This document shows positions 34,638 through 45,312 of a DNA stretch of 64,000 bases, piece by piece. The notes beneath the pieces were generated by a model. That model saw only the letters and a program-made list of their open reading frames with translations, did not search any database and was not told the origin of the DNA. The stretch is taken from contig NZ_KE148312.1 of NCBI RefSeq assembly GCF_000238055.2, forward strand, positions 1,732,501 through 1,796,500, given 5' to 3'. A program made the translations under genes and the position numbers. The stretch's first letter is position 1, and each line of letters begins with the position of its first letter. Origin of the DNA: Oribacterium parvum ACB1 (lineage in GTDB: Bacteria; Bacillota; Clostridia; Lachnospirales; Lachnospiraceae).

Positions 34638-36467
34638 ATGGCTCTAAGTATTGTCAATGTAGAGAATGGCAGTAAAAGCTATCAGAATAAAGTTCTCTTT
34701 TCCGATGCAAGTTTCTACCTGCAAGAGGGAGAAAAGGTTGCTCTTATCGGAAAAAACGGAGGCGGTAAGTCTACTCTTCTTCGCATTATTGCAGGAGAAG
34801 AGCAGTTGGATAGCGGTACGGTAGTGAAAAAAAGGAATTTAAAGATTTCTTACCTTCGACAGGAAACAAAGTTTCCGGACGAAGAAAAAATTATAGATGT
34901 ACTGAAGGAACATTTTCAAATCCGTATGGATGATGCGGAAGGTGAGGCCTTTGGGAAGAAAATCATGCAGGAAATCGGTCTTATGGACTATTATTCGCCC
35001 TGCAAGATTCTATCGGGAGGGCAGAGAAAACAGCTGGCATTACTTGCTGTTTTAAATACGGAGCCGGATTTGCTCCTTTTAGATGAGCCGACCAATCACA
35101 TTGATGAAGAAATTGCGGAGTGGCTGGAGAATAAGCTGATGCAATTCAAAGGAAGTATTCTTTTGGTAAGTCATGATCGCTATTTTTTAGATTCTGTTTG
35201 CAACCGGATAGTGGAATTGGATGAAAATCGGTTTATTTCCTATGATTGTAAATACGATCGCTACCTGGAGGAGAAAGCGAACCATATGTCCATAGCTGTT
35301 GCAAAGGAGAAAGCAAGACAGAATCTTCTTAGAAAAGAGCTGGAATGGGTTCGGAGAGGAGCAAAAGCAAGAAGTACAAAGCAGAAGGCCAGATTGGAAC
35401 GTTATGAAAAACTTTCTCAAATGCATGGCCCCAGTGAAGAAGAGGAGTTGAAGCTTTCTTCAATTTATACAAGACTGGGGAAGTCAACGATTTTTATTGA
35501 TGATTTAAGTAAAAAGTATGGAGATAAAGAGCTGTTTTCTCACTTCAGCTATCATTTTTTGCGAAATGACCGCATCGGGATTATCGGAAAAAACGGAGCG
35601 GGGAAGTCGAGTCTTATGAAATCGATACTGGGAGAGGTTCCCGTAGATTCCGGAAAGGTGGAAATAGGACAGACGGTAAAGATTGCCTATTTTCGGCAGG
35701 AAAATGAAGAATTGAAAGAGGAAGAGCGGGTAATAGACAGTATTAAAGATATTGCGGATTATCTGCCCACTACGGAAGGGCTTATCTCCGCGGAGCAAAT
35801 GGCGGAGCGTTTCCTCTTTACTCCGGAAATGCAGTTTGCACCTATTGCCAAGCTTTCCGGAGGGGAGAAGAGAAGACTCTATCTTTTGCGTATTCTCATG
35901 TCGGCACCCAATGTACTCTTTTTAGATGAGCCGACCAATGATTTGGATATTGCAAGTCTCATGGTTTTGGAGGACTTTTTAGATCATTTTTCCGGAATCG
36001 TTTTAACTATAAGCCATGATCGCTATTTTTTAGACAGAACGGTTAACCGGCTCTTTGTTTTTCAGGAAAATGGGCAGATTCGCCAATTTGAAGGAGGATA
36101 TACCGACTATCAGGTGGAATTATTTCGAGAGAGGAGTGCAAACAATAATCCGGTAGCGGAAAAAAAAGCGGCAGAAACAGAAGGAACTGAGAAAAAGGAA
36201 AAATCATGGCGTGGAGAAAGGGCGCTGAAGATGTCTTATCAGGAGAGGAAGGATTACGAGAGTATAGAGGAAGACATTGCAAAACTTGAGGAAGAGCTCA
36301 ATGAGCTGGATAAGAGTGGTGTGGAGAATGCGCATGACTTTGTATTTCTGCAGGAGCTTCAACTGAAAAAAGAAGAAGTGGAAAGAAAGTTAAGTGAAAA
36401 ATGGGAACGCTGGGAATATTTGTCTGCACTTCAGGAGAGGATAGAGGCCGGAGAAAAAAGAGAATAG
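34638..36467 (+). CDS. ABC-F family ATPase
   Basis: 609 residues with two ATPase domains and no membrane helix: first Walker A GKNGGGKST (about 38), first signature LSGGQRKQ, an arginine-rich linker (about 230-265), second Walker A GKNGAGKSS (about 317), second signature LSGGEKRR and a C-terminal coiled coil (about 545-605). Such proteins act on the ribosome, some in stalled translation and some in antibiotic resistance; the C-terminal coiled coil resembles the Uup/YfmR side. The ATG at 34638 with AAGGAG is the chosen start. Confidence 0.88.
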   Translation: MALSIVNVENGSKSYQNKVLFSDASFYLQEGEKVALIGKNGGGKSTLLRIIAGEEQLDSGTVVKKRNLKISYLRQETKFPDEEKIIDVLKEHFQIRMDDAEGEAFGKKIMQEIGLMDYYSPCKILSGGQRKQLALLAVLNTEPDLLLLDEPTNHIDEEIAEWLENKLMQFKGSILLVSHDRYFLDSVCNRIVELDENRFISYDCKYDRYLEEKANHMSIAVAKEKARQNLLRKELEWVRRGAKARSTKQKARLERYEKLSQMHGPSEEEELKLSSIYTRLGKSTIFIDDLSKKYGDKELFSHFSYHFLRNDRIGIIGKNGAGKSSLMKSILGEVPVDSGKVEIGQTVKIAYFRQENEELKEEERVIDSIKDIADYLPTTEGLISAEQMAERFLFTPEMQFAPIAKLSGGEKRRLYLLRILMSAPNVLFLDEPTNDLDIASLMVLEDFLDHFSGIVLTISHDRYFLDRTVNRLFVFQENGQIRQFEGGYTDYQVELFRERSANNNPVAEKKAAETEGTEKKEKSWRGERALKMSYQERKDYESIEEDIAKLEEELNELDKSGVENAHDFVFLQELQLKKEEVERKLSEKWERWEYLSALQERIEAGEKRE

Positions 36468-36521
36468 AGCAGAGGCATAAAAAAATAAAGCCGAGACTAA
36501 AAGATTAAAGTTCAGACATAA

Positions 36522-36560
36522 AAGACACAATTGACTTTGTCTTAAAGTTGTGATAACAAT
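36522..36560 (+). promoter_or_regulatory. possible promoter and operator of the 36600 regulator
   Basis: TTGACT (36531-36536) with TAACAA (36554-36559), 17 bases apart, is a weak promoter. A 6-bp inverted repeat AAGACA/TGTCTT (36522-36527 and 36538-36543) brackets the -35, and CACAA/TTGTG forms a second nested repeat. These could be autoregulatory sites; this is inference. Confidence 0.35.
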
Positions 36561-36599
36561 TTCAGATAGAGAAGACTGGATGAAGGAGAGGAATGTTTT

Positions 36600-37949
36600 A
36601 TGTATTCAGTTGCCATTGTGCGTCCTGAGAAATCCCTTGAGCCGATTGAAAAGGTTATACAGGATAATAGTTTTGAATGCCGATTTTATCCCTATATTTA
36701 TAAAGAACTCAGTGACATTGACGGAATCTATGAAGATTGTCGGAGAAAGTGCGATGTTATTTTCTTTTCGGGAGAATTGGGTTATCACTATATTCTGAAG
36801 AAGTTCCCGGATATTCGTATTCCCTGTGCCTTTACGGCGTATGAACCCATTGACGTTCTTTCTATTCTCCTTCATTTTCAAATGAATCATAAAAACATTC
36901 CTTTAAACAGGGTATTTTGCGACTTCCTGACGGAAACCAATCGCTATATGGAAGTCGGAAAGTATCTTTCTGAATCAGAACGACCCTATTTTTATACGGA
37001 AAAGCGATATGACTATAAGCATATAACGGAGTATGCGAAGAAACTTTGGGATAAGGGAAAGATTGATATGATTCTTTCCAGAAGCATAAACAATTTGAAA
37101 GCATTGGATGACTTACAGATACCTTATGTGGCAGTTTTTCCGGATGAGGATATGATTCGTGCCTCTATTCAGCACGCACTGGATGAGCTTCGCTTAAGTT
37201 CCATCACGGAGGAAAAGCGTCTTTCCGTATTACTCCGATTGCCTTTTACGGAAGAGGTGGAAAAGGAAGAACAGGAGTATAGAGAGGCGGAAGTGTATCA
37301 TTTTCTTACAACGTATCGCAAGGAAAGGTACTATCGTTTTTCCATTGAAAAGGGTTTTAATCAGTTTGCCATTCGTGCTGCAATCTCTCCGGATACAGAA
37401 ATTTTTCCTCTTTTAGAAGAGATTTTAATGCAGTGTAAGAAGAACCTGGGGTTTCCCTTTCGCTTGGGAATCGGCTTAAGCAGTTCTGACGAACGGAGTC
37501 GTTATTATGCAGAGCATGCTCTTATGGAAAGCAATCGTTATGGCAGAAACGACGCCTTCTATATGGAAGAAGAAGGAAAGCTTGTCGGACCGCTCTCTCA
37601 GAACGTGAAGCTGGTAAAAAACTATAATAATGAAAAAGCCATCGACTTTGCCAAGACGCAGGGAATCCATGAGAACAACATTCTGAAATTAATCAGTCTA
37701 TATGAGCTGGCCCCGGAAAAGGCCCTAAATGCTCAGACGGTTGCAGAGCTTTTGGGGATTACCTCCCGATCTGCGAGCAGGATTTTGGCAAAGCTTCTTG
37801 CGTTGAATCTCATCCGACCGGGAAAAGAAGAGGGGGATTCATCGGAAGAAAAGAAAAAGCTTCGTCATGGGCGTCCTGCTTTACATTTTCATTTCGTGAA
37901 GGAAAGTTTTGAAGAGACATTTTTGCCGAAAAATATTGAAATTTCTTAG
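36600..37949 (+). CDS. transcriptional regulator: sensor / GGDEF-like / winged HTH
   Basis: 449 residues, cytoplasmic. The first 200 residues look like a periplasmic-binding or PrpR_N-like sensor fold (VAIVRPEKS..., with FFSGELGY and AFTAYEP segments). Residues about 225-340 resemble a degenerate nucleotide-cyclase/GGDEF-type domain (FRLGIGLSSSDERSRYYAEHAL is typical of its later half) without an obvious GGDEF active site. Residues about 350-425 form a DNA-binding winged helix (AQTVAELLGITSRSASRIL). No partner genes adjoin it. I do not recognise a named regulator. Confidence 0.65.
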   Translation: MYSVAIVRPEKSLEPIEKVIQDNSFECRFYPYIYKELSDIDGIYEDCRRKCDVIFFSGELGYHYILKKFPDIRIPCAFTAYEPIDVLSILLHFQMNHKNIPLNRVFCDFLTETNRYMEVGKYLSESERPYFYTEKRYDYKHITEYAKKLWDKGKIDMILSRSINNLKALDDLQIPYVAVFPDEDMIRASIQHALDELRLSSITEEKRLSVLLRLPFTEEVEKEEQEYREAEVYHFLTTYRKERYYRFSIEKGFNQFAIRAAISPDTEIFPLLEEILMQCKKNLGFPFRLGIGLSSSDERSRYYAEHALMESNRYGRNDAFYMEEEGKLVGPLSQNVKLVKNYNNEKAIDFAKTQGIHENNILKLISLYELAPEKALNAQTVAELLGITSRSASRILAKLLALNLIRPGKEEGDSSEEKKKLRHGRPALHFHFVKESFEETFLPKNIEIS

Positions 37950-37959
37950 TGCTGTTTTC

Positions 37960-37980
37960 AGGATGCAATCCTTCTATTTT
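37960..37980 (+). terminator. short terminator-like hairpin after the regulator gene
   Basis: AGGAT/ATCCT (37960-37964 and 37968-37972) with a 3-base loop and then TCTATTTTTT. Short stem, so weak. Confidence 0.4.
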
Positions 37981-37994
37981 TTGCCGTGTTGTTG

Positions 37995-38000
37995 TATAAT
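37995..38000 (+). promoter_or_regulatory. probable -10 element of ftsK
   Basis: Consensus TATAAT 33 bases before the ftsK start. The matching -35 position is poor, so this may be a weak or activator-dependent promoter. Confidence 0.35.
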
Positions 38001-38032
38001 AACATCAAAGTACAAAGAATGAGTAGGAGCGT

Positions 38033-40543
38033 ATGGCAACAAGAAGAAGTAGAAAACAAAGTGTGAGAAAACGCGCTAAGACACAACAAAATACAGAAAA
38101 CCGAATGATGGATTCCAAGATAAGGAAAGAGGTAGCATTGATTTTTATCTGCCTTTTTTCCTTTTTGCTTTTTTTTAGTAATTTAGGATTTTGCGGATTT
38201 GTAGGGGAAATACTGCAGCAGATACAGTTTGTTTTATTTGGAAGCTTCAGTTTTTTGTTTCCTTTTCTCTTGCTCTTTATTTTGTTTTTTTATATGAGCA
38301 GTCAAGATAAGGACAATGCATCGCGGAGGATTGTGGCAATGATTGCTTGCTACCTTCTTACAGAGAGTTTTTTTTCTACCGTTTTTTGGGGAAAGGAAAT
38401 TCCTATGGATTGGTCAGCTCTTATTGCGGGAGGCGGTGCTATAGGAAATGCCGTTTTGTTTTTTCTTTCCCTTTTACTTGGAAAACTGGGGGCCTTATTT
38501 GTTCTTTTCTTTTTGATTGTTCTCTCTGTGGTTTTTATTACGGAGAAGCCGATTATGAGCCTTTTTGCATCCTATTCCGTACATACGGCTGAAAAGGCGG
38601 GAAGAAGAGCAAAGGAGGATATTCAGCGAATTTCCACAACGGCACGGGAAGTCTTAAAAGAAAGAAGAGAAAGAAAAGAAAATCAGCTTGCAAGCGGAGT
38701 GGATTTTTCCGCTACAGACTTTCATCTGGAGGATTTTAAGGAGTCAGAGGAACATGGTTTTCATTTTGAAGATCATACGGAAGAAGGAAAAACTTTATCC
38801 TTCCCGGAAGGAAGTGAAGCCGGTGACATAGTCTATGAGGAAAATGATTTCATTCCGAATACGGCTGATGCTTATAGAAAAGAGATAGATCCTGCTTCCG
38901 TTCAGATAGAGAATTTGGATGAAGAATGGGATCTCAAGGAGAGGCTTTTGAGTAGGGACAGTTCTACCAGGGTAGTGGAGACAGCTTCCGGAGGAAGAAT
39001 AGAATCCGATAGAGAAAAGCTTCACAAGAGGATTGCGGAGAAGAAAGAAGAGGAACTTAGTATCGTTAAGGAAACGGCTCCTTATCATTTCCCTCCCCTG
39101 TCTCTACTGAAAAGAGCAAAGGATAAAGGAGCAAACGAGCGAAATGAAATTGAGAAGAATGCGCGTACCTTGCAGGAAACTTTAAAAAGCTTCGGCATCA
39201 CGGTGAGTATAAGTAACGTCTCTGTCGGTCCTGCCGTAACACGTTATGAGTTACAGCCGGAACAAGGAGTAAAGCTGGCTAAAATCGTATCTCTCAGTAA
39301 TGATATTAAGATGCGTCTTGCGGCGGCGGATATTCGTATAGAAGCTCCTATCCCCGGAAAGTCTGCGGTAGGGATTGAGGTCCCCAATAAGAATAGTCAG
39401 GTTGTGTATCTTGGGGATATTTTATCTTCACCGGAGTTTCAGGATAATAAAATGAAGCTTGCATTTGGAGTAGGGAAAGATATTGCAGGAAAAGTGGTGG
39501 TGACCGATATTGCTAAGATGCCGCATCTTTTGGTCGCGGGAGCAACGGGAGCCGGAAAGTCCGTTTCCATCAATACTCTGATTATGTCTATCCTATACAA
39601 ATACAGTCCCGAAGAGGTCCGTATGATTATGGTGGATCCGAAAGTTGTAGAGTTGCAAGTCTATAATGGAATACCGCATCTTCTCATTCCTGTAGTAACG
39701 GATCCGAAAAAAGCGGCATCTGCACTCAATTGGGCAGTGGCAGAGATGACAAATCGCTATAAAAGCTTTGCAAGGCTTTCCGTTCGGGACTTAAGCGGCT
39801 ATAATGATAAGGTGAAAAAGATGTCCGTAGCGGATAGGGAGGAAGAAGGTTTGGAAGTTCTCCCGCAGATTATCATTATCATTGACGAGTTAGCGGATCT
39901 TATGATGGTTTCCGCGCAGGAGGTGGAAGATGCGATTGTCCGCCTGACACAGCTGGCAAGAGCCTGCGGTATGCATTTAATCATTGCGACACAGCGCCCT
40001 TCAGTCAATGTTATTACCGGATTGATTAAGGCAAATGTACCCTCAAGAATTGCATTTGCAGTAAGCAGCGGTGTGGATTCCCGCACCATTATCGATATGA
40101 ACGGAGCGGAAAAGCTTCTTGGGAAGGGAGATATGCTTTTCTTCCCGCAAAACCTGCCTAAGCCGATTCGTGTGCAGGGAGCTTTTGTTTCGGATGAGGA
40201 GGTCGGAAGGGTTACGGATTTCCTGAAGAGTCAGGGAGAAGTGGAGTATAATGATTCCATTACAAGCAGTATAGAGCAGGGAAGCGGAGAAGAGTCCGTG
40301 TCTTCTGTCGGAGGAGATCGGGACGAGCTCTTTTATGAGGCGGCAGAGACGGTCATAGAAACAGAGAAGGCCAGTATCGGCTATTTACAAAGAAAATTCA
40401 GAATTGGTTTTAATCGTGCAGCGCGAATCATGGATCAGCTTGCAGATGCCCATGTCGTAGGAGAGGAGGAAGGCACAAAAGCAAGACGGGTCTTAATGAG
40501 TATAGAAGAACTTAACGATTTTTTAGCACAAGAAAGGAAGTGA
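38033..40543 (+). CDS. ftsK: DNA translocase FtsK/SpoIIIE
   Basis: 836 residues. A basic N-terminus and four membrane helices (about 33-185) anchor it at the septum. A long charged linker (about 200-365) is followed by the motor, with Walker A GATGAGKS (about 503-510) and Walker [11 protein letters not shown]. The C-terminal gamma winged helix (about 770-835) would read KOPS-type sites to set direction. Pumps chromosome DNA across the closing septum, or into the spore if this species sporulates. fhs follows 4 bases after the stop. Confidence 0.95.
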   Translation: MATRRSRKQSVRKRAKTQQNTENRMMDSKIRKEVALIFICLFSFLLFFSNLGFCGFVGEILQQIQFVLFGSFSFLFPFLLLFILFFYMSSQDKDNASRRIVAMIACYLLTESFFSTVFWGKEIPMDWSALIAGGGAIGNAVLFFLSLLLGKLGALFVLFFLIVLSVVFITEKPIMSLFASYSVHTAEKAGRRAKEDIQRISTTAREVLKERRERKENQLASGVDFSATDFHLEDFKESEEHGFHFEDHTEEGKTLSFPEGSEAGDIVYEENDFIPNTADAYRKEIDPASVQIENLDEEWDLKERLLSRDSSTRVVETASGGRIESDREKLHKRIAEKKEEELSIVKETAPYHFPPLSLLKRAKDKGANERNEIEKNARTLQETLKSFGITVSISNVSVGPAVTRYELQPEQGVKLAKIVSLSNDIKMRLAAADIRIEAPIPGKSAVGIEVPNKNSQVVYLGDILSSPEFQDNKMKLAFGVGKDIAGKVVVTDIAKMPHLLVAGATGAGKSVSINTLIMSILYKYSPEEVRMIMVDPKVVELQVYNGIPHLLIPVVTDPKKAASALNWAVAEMTNRYKSFARLSVRDLSGYNDKVKKMSVADREEEGLEVLPQIIIIIDELADLMMVSAQEVEDAIVRLTQLARACGMHLIIATQRPSVNVITGLIKANVPSRIAFAVSSGVDSRTIIDMNGAEKLLGKGDMLFFPQNLPKPIRVQGAFVSDEEVGRVTDFLKSQGEVEYNDSITSSIEQGSGEESVSSVGGDRDELFYEAAETVIETEKASIGYLQRKFRIGFNRAARIMDQLADAHVVGEEEGTKARRVLMSIEELNDFLAQERK

Positions 40544-40547
40544 AAGA

Positions 40548-42212
40548 ATGAAATCAGATCTGGAAATTGCGCAGGAGAAAAAACTGGAAAAAATTGTCAA
40601 CATCGCTGAAAAGTACGGGATTTCCGAAGATGACCTGGAGCTTTACGGACAGTACAAGGCAAAACTCTCTCCCTCCGTTTTTGAAAAGAGGAAAGACAAG
40701 AAGGACGGTAAACTGGTTCTGGTAACTGCAATCAATCCCACTCCTATGGGAGAAGGTAAGACCACGACTTCAGTTGGACTAAGTGATGCCTTGAATCGGT
40801 TGGGAAAGAATACTGTAGTAGCCCTCAGAGAGCCGAGCCTTGGACCATGCTTCGGAGTAAAGGGCGGTGCAGCAGGCGGCGGATATGCTCAGGTCGTTCC
40901 CATGGAAGATTTGAATCTTCATTTTACCGGTGATTTCCATGCCATTACTGCGGCAAATAACCTTCTTGCCGCTCTTTTGGATAACCATATCAAACAGGGC
41001 AACTCGCTGGATATTGACATGAAACGTATTCAGTGGAAGAGATGTCTGGATATGAATGACAGGTGTCTTCGAAATGTGATTGTAGGTCTGGGCGGCCCCG
41101 GAGACGGAGTGGTAAGAGAAGACCATTTCATCATTACCGTAGCTTCGGAAATTATGGCTATTCTTTGCCTTAGTAGTGGCCTTGAGGACTTAAAGGAACG
41201 TCTCTCCAAGATTATCGTGGCATATAACCGTAAAGGAGAGCCGGTTAGAGCCAAGGATCTGGGCGCTGTAGGTTCTATGGCTGTACTTCTTAAGGATGCA
41301 ATTAAACCCAATATTGTGCAGACTCTGGAAGGCAATATGGCGATTGTACATGGCGGACCCTTTGCCAATATCGCGCATGGTTGCAACTCTCTTATGGCTA
41401 CAAAGTATGCCTTGAAGATTGGAGATATTGCAGTAACGGAAGCCGGCTTCGGAGCAGACCTCGGAGCGGAGAAATTCTTGGATATCAAGTGTCAGCTCGG
41501 TAACTTACATCCGGATTGCACCGTGATTGTAGCAACGGTACGTGCTTTAAAGTATAACGGCGGCGTTGCTAAGACGGATTTAGTAGAAGAAAATATTGCT
41601 GCTCTTGAAAAGGGAATTGTGAACTTGGAGAAGCATATTGAAAATGTACAGAAGTTTGGACTTCCCCTTGTGGTAGCAATCAACCGCTTCCCGACAGACA
41701 GCGAAAAAGAATTACAGTGGATTGCTGATTTCTGCGAGAAAAAGGGTGTCGGATTTGCCTTATCTGAAGTATATGCAAAGGGCGGAGCCGGCGGAGAAGC
41801 CCTTGCGAAGGCAGTCCTTGCAAAACTGGAAAAGCCTGCGAATTTCCATCCGATTCAGGATTTAAACTTATCCCTGAAAGAAAAAGTAGAAAAGATAGCC
41901 AAGGAAATCTACGGAGCGAAGGATGTACAGTTTGCAGCAAAGGCATCGAAGGAACTGAAGAATCTGGAAGATTTGGGCTTCGGACATTATCCGGTATGTA
42001 TGGCAAAGACCCAGTACAGCTTGTCGGATGATCCTACTCTTCTTGGAAGACCGGAAGGCTTTACCATTACGGTAAGAGAAGTTTATGTTTCAGCCGGAGC
42101 GGGATTCGTGGTATGCTTAACCGGAGATGTAATGACCATGCCGGGATTACCGAAGGTTCCTGCTGCTGAGAAGATAGATGTTGTAGATGGTAAAACTGTA
42201 GGACTGTTTTAA
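40548..42212 (+). CDS. fhs: formate-tetrahydrofolate ligase
   Basis: Makes 10-formyl-tetrahydrofolate from formate, ATP and THF; entry point of one-carbon metabolism and the methyl branch of acetogenesis. 554 residues, the usual length, with the P-loop [11 protein letters not shown] (about 65-75) and the conserved [19 protein letters not shown] block. GGAAGTGAAAG precedes the ATG. Its closeness to ftsK suggests a shared transcript; the functional link is unclear. Confidence 0.97.
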   Translation: MKSDLEIAQEKKLEKIVNIAEKYGISEDDLELYGQYKAKLSPSVFEKRKDKKDGKLVLVTAINPTPMGEGKTTTSVGLSDALNRLGKNTVVALREPSLGPCFGVKGGAAGGGYAQVVPMEDLNLHFTGDFHAITAANNLLAALLDNHIKQGNSLDIDMKRIQWKRCLDMNDRCLRNVIVGLGGPGDGVVREDHFIITVASEIMAILCLSSGLEDLKERLSKIIVAYNRKGEPVRAKDLGAVGSMAVLLKDAIKPNIVQTLEGNMAIVHGGPFANIAHGCNSLMATKYALKIGDIAVTEAGFGADLGAEKFLDIKCQLGNLHPDCTVIVATVRALKYNGGVAKTDLVEENIAALEKGIVNLEKHIENVQKFGLPLVVAINRFPTDSEKELQWIADFCEKKGVGFALSEVYAKGGAGGEALAKAVLAKLEKPANFHPIQDLNLSLKEKVEKIAKEIYGAKDVQFAAKASKELKNLEDLGFGHYPVCMAKTQYSLSDDPTLLGRPEGFTITVREVYVSAGAGFVVCLTGDVMTMPGLPKVPAAEKIDVVDGKTVGLF

Positions 42213-42216
42213 TATG

Positions 42217-42246
42217 GAATGGCCCCTTAAGGGGCCATTCTCTTAT
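42217..42246 (+). terminator. hairpin after fhs
   Basis: Perfect 10-bp inverted repeat GAATGGCCCC/GGGGCCATTC (42217-42226 and 42231-42240) around TTAA, followed by the mixed run TCTTAT. The T run is weak but the stem is very stable. Confidence 0.75.
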
Positions 42247-42294
42247 GTAAAAAAGGAAAAACAGAGTCAAAGATAAGAAAAAGATGAGGATGAG

Positions 42295-43779
42295 ATGAAA
42301 GAGTGGGTAGAAGCATTAAAGGAATACAAGGTCCTTTTGGGAGAGCCGGAGAAAGAAGAGCTAAAGAGAATCTCTTATGACTCTCGAAAAGCGGAAGCAG
42401 GAGATTTATTTCTTTGCATGAAGGGAAGCAAGTTGGATTCTCATGATAAGATTCCGGAGCTTTTAGAAAAGGGAGTCAGACTGTTTGTTGTAGAAAAAGA
42501 ATTAGAAGATCTTCCTGTGGAACTTGGGAAGACAGAGGGACTTTCCGTTATTAAGGTGGAAAATGCCCGTGCAGCTCTGGCTCGGCTTTCTGCCTGCTAC
42601 TTTCATTATCCCGCTAAAGAAATGCTGATGATCGGCATCACGGGAACAAAGGGAAAGACAACGACCGCCAGTATGGTGCGAAGCATTTTGGAAGAGGCCG
42701 GATATCGTACAGGTCTTATTGGGACTACGGGAATTGATTATGCCGGCATTCATGAAGAGAGTCGAAATACTACACCTGAATCGTATACTCTGCAAGAAAC
42801 TTTCCGGAAAATGAAAGAAGCCGGATGTGATGCGGTAGTTATGGAAGCCTCTTCACAGGGCTTTAAGATGCATAGAACCGATGAAATCCTGTTTGATTAT
42901 GGTATTTTCACGAATATTGAGGAAGACCATATCGGGGAAAATGAGCATAAGGATTTTCAAGAATACAAGTATTATAAGTCCATGATTTTTAAGCAGTCCA
43001 AGCAGGGACTCATCAATATGGATGCCGATTTCGCAGATGAATTTTGGAAAAATGCCGCCTGTCCCTGCCATGGCTTTGCAATAGAAAAAAAAGCGGATTT
43101 TCAGGCTAAAAATATAGAAAATCTTCGGCAGGATGATTTTATCGGAACTCGCTTCGATTTTGTGCATGGCGAGGAGGTAGAGAGTATCTTTAACCACCTT
43201 CCGGGAGAGTACAATGTTTATAATGCCTTGGCAGCCATTTCTATAGCATCTTTATTAAAGATTCCGATGGATAAGGTAAAGTCAGCTTTATCTAAGATTC
43301 AGGTAAACGGAAGAATGGAAGTCACTCTGCAAAGAAACGGATATACCGTTATTGTAGATTATGCGCACAATGCTATGGGAATGAAAAATCTCTTGCAAAC
43401 ACTTAAAGCCTACCATCCAAAAAGACTCATCGTGGTTTTCGGTTGTGGAGGAAACCGCTCTAAGGAAAGACGTTACGGAATGGGAGAAGTGGCGGGAGAA
43501 ATGGCAGATTTTACGATACTCACGGCAGATAATTCCCGTTATGAAAAAACGGAGGATATCATCCACGACATCGAAACCACACTTACAAAGAAGACGGACA
43601 AGTACATTGCTATTCCGGATAGAAGAGAGGCGATTTTCTATGCTTTAAAGCATGCTAAGCGAGGAGACCTGATCGCCGTAATCGGAAAAGGTCATGAGGA
43701 ATACAATGAGGTAAATGGTGAGTTTACCCGTTTTGTGGACCGGGAAGTTATCCTGGAGGAAGCGGCAAAACTGGATTGA
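42295..43779 (+). CDS. murE: MurE, UDP-MurNAc-tripeptide synthetase
   Basis: Adds the third amino acid to the peptidoglycan stem. 494 residues with N-terminal UDP-binding, central ATPase (GITGTKGKTTT from about 114) and C-terminal ligase domains. The motif that selects the amino acid, normally DNPR for meso-diaminopimelate, reads DNSR here (412-415), so specificity is uncertain. Followed by murF after a 100-base gap. Confidence 0.9.
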   Translation: MKEWVEALKEYKVLLGEPEKEELKRISYDSRKAEAGDLFLCMKGSKLDSHDKIPELLEKGVRLFVVEKELEDLPVELGKTEGLSVIKVENARAALARLSACYFHYPAKEMLMIGITGTKGKTTTASMVRSILEEAGYRTGLIGTTGIDYAGIHEESRNTTPESYTLQETFRKMKEAGCDAVVMEASSQGFKMHRTDEILFDYGIFTNIEEDHIGENEHKDFQEYKYYKSMIFKQSKQGLINMDADFADEFWKNAACPCHGFAIEKKADFQAKNIENLRQDDFIGTRFDFVHGEEVESIFNHLPGEYNVYNALAAISIASLLKIPMDKVKSALSKIQVNGRMEVTLQRNGYTVIVDYAHNAMGMKNLLQTLKAYHPKRLIVVFGCGGNRSKERRYGMGEVAGEMADFTILTADNSRYEKTEDIIHDIETTLTKKTDKYIAIPDRREAIFYALKHAKRGDLIAVIGKGHEEYNEVNGEFTRFVDREVILEEAAKLD

Positions 43780-43879
43780 TCTTTATTCTTAACAAGTAAC
43801 TCTTGTACAGTATACGGGATCTCGTTGAAAGCAAGAGAAAAAAACAAACTGCAATAAATTGTGTTTTGGAGATAGAGAA

Positions 43880-45169
43880 ATGGTAGATTTTGAAGAATTA
43901 TTTTCCGCAGTAGAGCATATTGTAATCAATTCCAAAGAGGATTGCACTTCCGCAGTTTTTGTTCCTTTAAAGGGCGAAAAGGTGGATGCACATCGTTTTA
44001 TTCCGATGGCAATAGAGCATGGGGCAAAGCATGTTCTTACTGCAGAAAATAGTGCGAAACTGCAAAAAAAATATCCGGATGTACAGTTTTATTCTGTCGA
44101 GGATACCTTAGAGGCTTTACAGGCCTTTGGTGCATTTTGCCGAAGAAAATATAAGGGCACGCTTATCGGTGTGACCGGCTCTGTTGGAAAAACCACGACT
44201 AGAGAAATGATTGCGGCTGCGCTTTCCTCCGAAAAAAAGGTGTTTCAGACGAAAGGAAATGCCAATTCTCAGGTCGGTGTTCCCATAACTCTTTTTGATA
44301 TGGCGAAAGCCAAACAGGAGATAAGTGTAATCGAAATGGGCGTATCTATTCCGGGAGAAATGGAGAGACTCGCTCGGATGTGTTCTGTGGATATGGCGGT
44401 GTTTACCAATATCGGTGATGCACACCTTGAAAATATGCAGACAAAGGAGAATACTTGTTTTGAAAAGATGCATATTCTAATGGGAGATCCGGGAAGAGTA
44501 GAACTCTATCTACCGAAAAAAGATCCGATTCTTTCTCAACTGACAGAAGAAAGAATTCAAGACATGGGATTTTTGGGAAAGAGAGCTCTTTCTCTCTTCT
44601 TCTATGAAAAAGAGGAGCTTCCACTTTCCGTACCCGGAGAGCATATGAAGGAAAATGCAGGCATTGCCCTTCTCTTATCGAAACGCTTAGGTATTTCTGA
44701 GAAGGTGGCTGAAAAAGCGGTCTGTGCCTTTTCCGGTCTTCCGGGAAGGGGAGAAAAGATTCTTACGAAAGACGGCATTTTGATTTTGGATGACAGTTAC
44801 AATGCTTCCCCGGATTCCATGAAGGCAGCCTTAAAGGTACTTTCCGAAGAGAAAGGCACAAGAAGGGTTGCTGTTCTGGGAGACATGAATGAGCTGGGGA
44901 AGGAAGAGCTCCTTCGTCATCGGGAAATCGGAGAAGTGATGAGGGGACTTTCCATTGATTGCTTATTTACCTTAGGAGAGAAATCCAAAGAAATATGGAA
45001 GGGTTTAGGAGAGAAAACCATGCCCGGATTTACCTTCCTTTCTTTGGAAGAGCTTCAGCGTGCAGTGGAAAAGGAAATTAGAAGCGGGGATGTAGTATTG
45101 TTTAAAGCGTCCCATTCCTTGTCTTTATCTAAAGTGATAGACAAGCTCGTAGAAAAACATAAGGTATAA
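43880..45169 (+). CDS. murF: MurF, UDP-MurNAc-pentapeptide synthetase
   Basis: Joins D-Ala-D-Ala to the UDP-MurNAc-tripeptide. 429 residues from the ATG at 43880, which has GGAGA 8 bases upstream; a TTG at 43859 is the less likely alternative. ATP motif GVTGSVGKTTT (from about 97), and the conserved DDSYNASPDSM block (about 304). Slightly short for the family because the N-terminal domain is compact. Confidence 0.92.
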   Translation: MVDFEELFSAVEHIVINSKEDCTSAVFVPLKGEKVDAHRFIPMAIEHGAKHVLTAENSAKLQKKYPDVQFYSVEDTLEALQAFGAFCRRKYKGTLIGVTGSVGKTTTREMIAAALSSEKKVFQTKGNANSQVGVPITLFDMAKAKQEISVIEMGVSIPGEMERLARMCSVDMAVFTNIGDAHLENMQTKENTCFEKMHILMGDPGRVELYLPKKDPILSQLTEERIQDMGFLGKRALSLFFYEKEELPLSVPGEHMKENAGIALLLSKRLGISEKVAEKAVCAFSGLPGRGEKILTKDGILILDDSYNASPDSMKAALKVLSEEKGTRRVAVLGDMNELGKEELLRHREIGEVMRGLSIDCLFTLGEKSKEIWKGLGEKTMPGFTFLSLEELQRAVEKEIRSGDVVLFKASHSLSLSKVIDKLVEKHKV

Positions 45170-45219
45170 TTCAGCTTTTTATATGTTCATAATTCCGGAA
45201 CTTGTTCATGTAATTTCTC

Positions 45220-45264
45220 ATTTAAAGAGATATCCTTTAAAGAGATATCATTTAAACAGATATA
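45220..45264 (+). repeat. three tandem 15-bp repeats upstream of priA
   Basis: Consecutive units at 45220, 45235 and 45250, each (A/C)TTTAAA(G/C)AGATATC or close; the first two differ at one base and the third is diverged near its end. They end about 48 bases before the priA start. Could be protein-binding iterons or a chance slippage product. Confidence 0.8.
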
Positions 45265-45312
45265 AAGAAACGGATTGAAATTTCATTTTATATTGAACAG
45301 CAAGGAGAGATT

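Noticed and set aside
45220-45264. CRISPR array
   Set aside because: Repeats are 15 bp and directly adjacent without spacers, and no cas genes are present.
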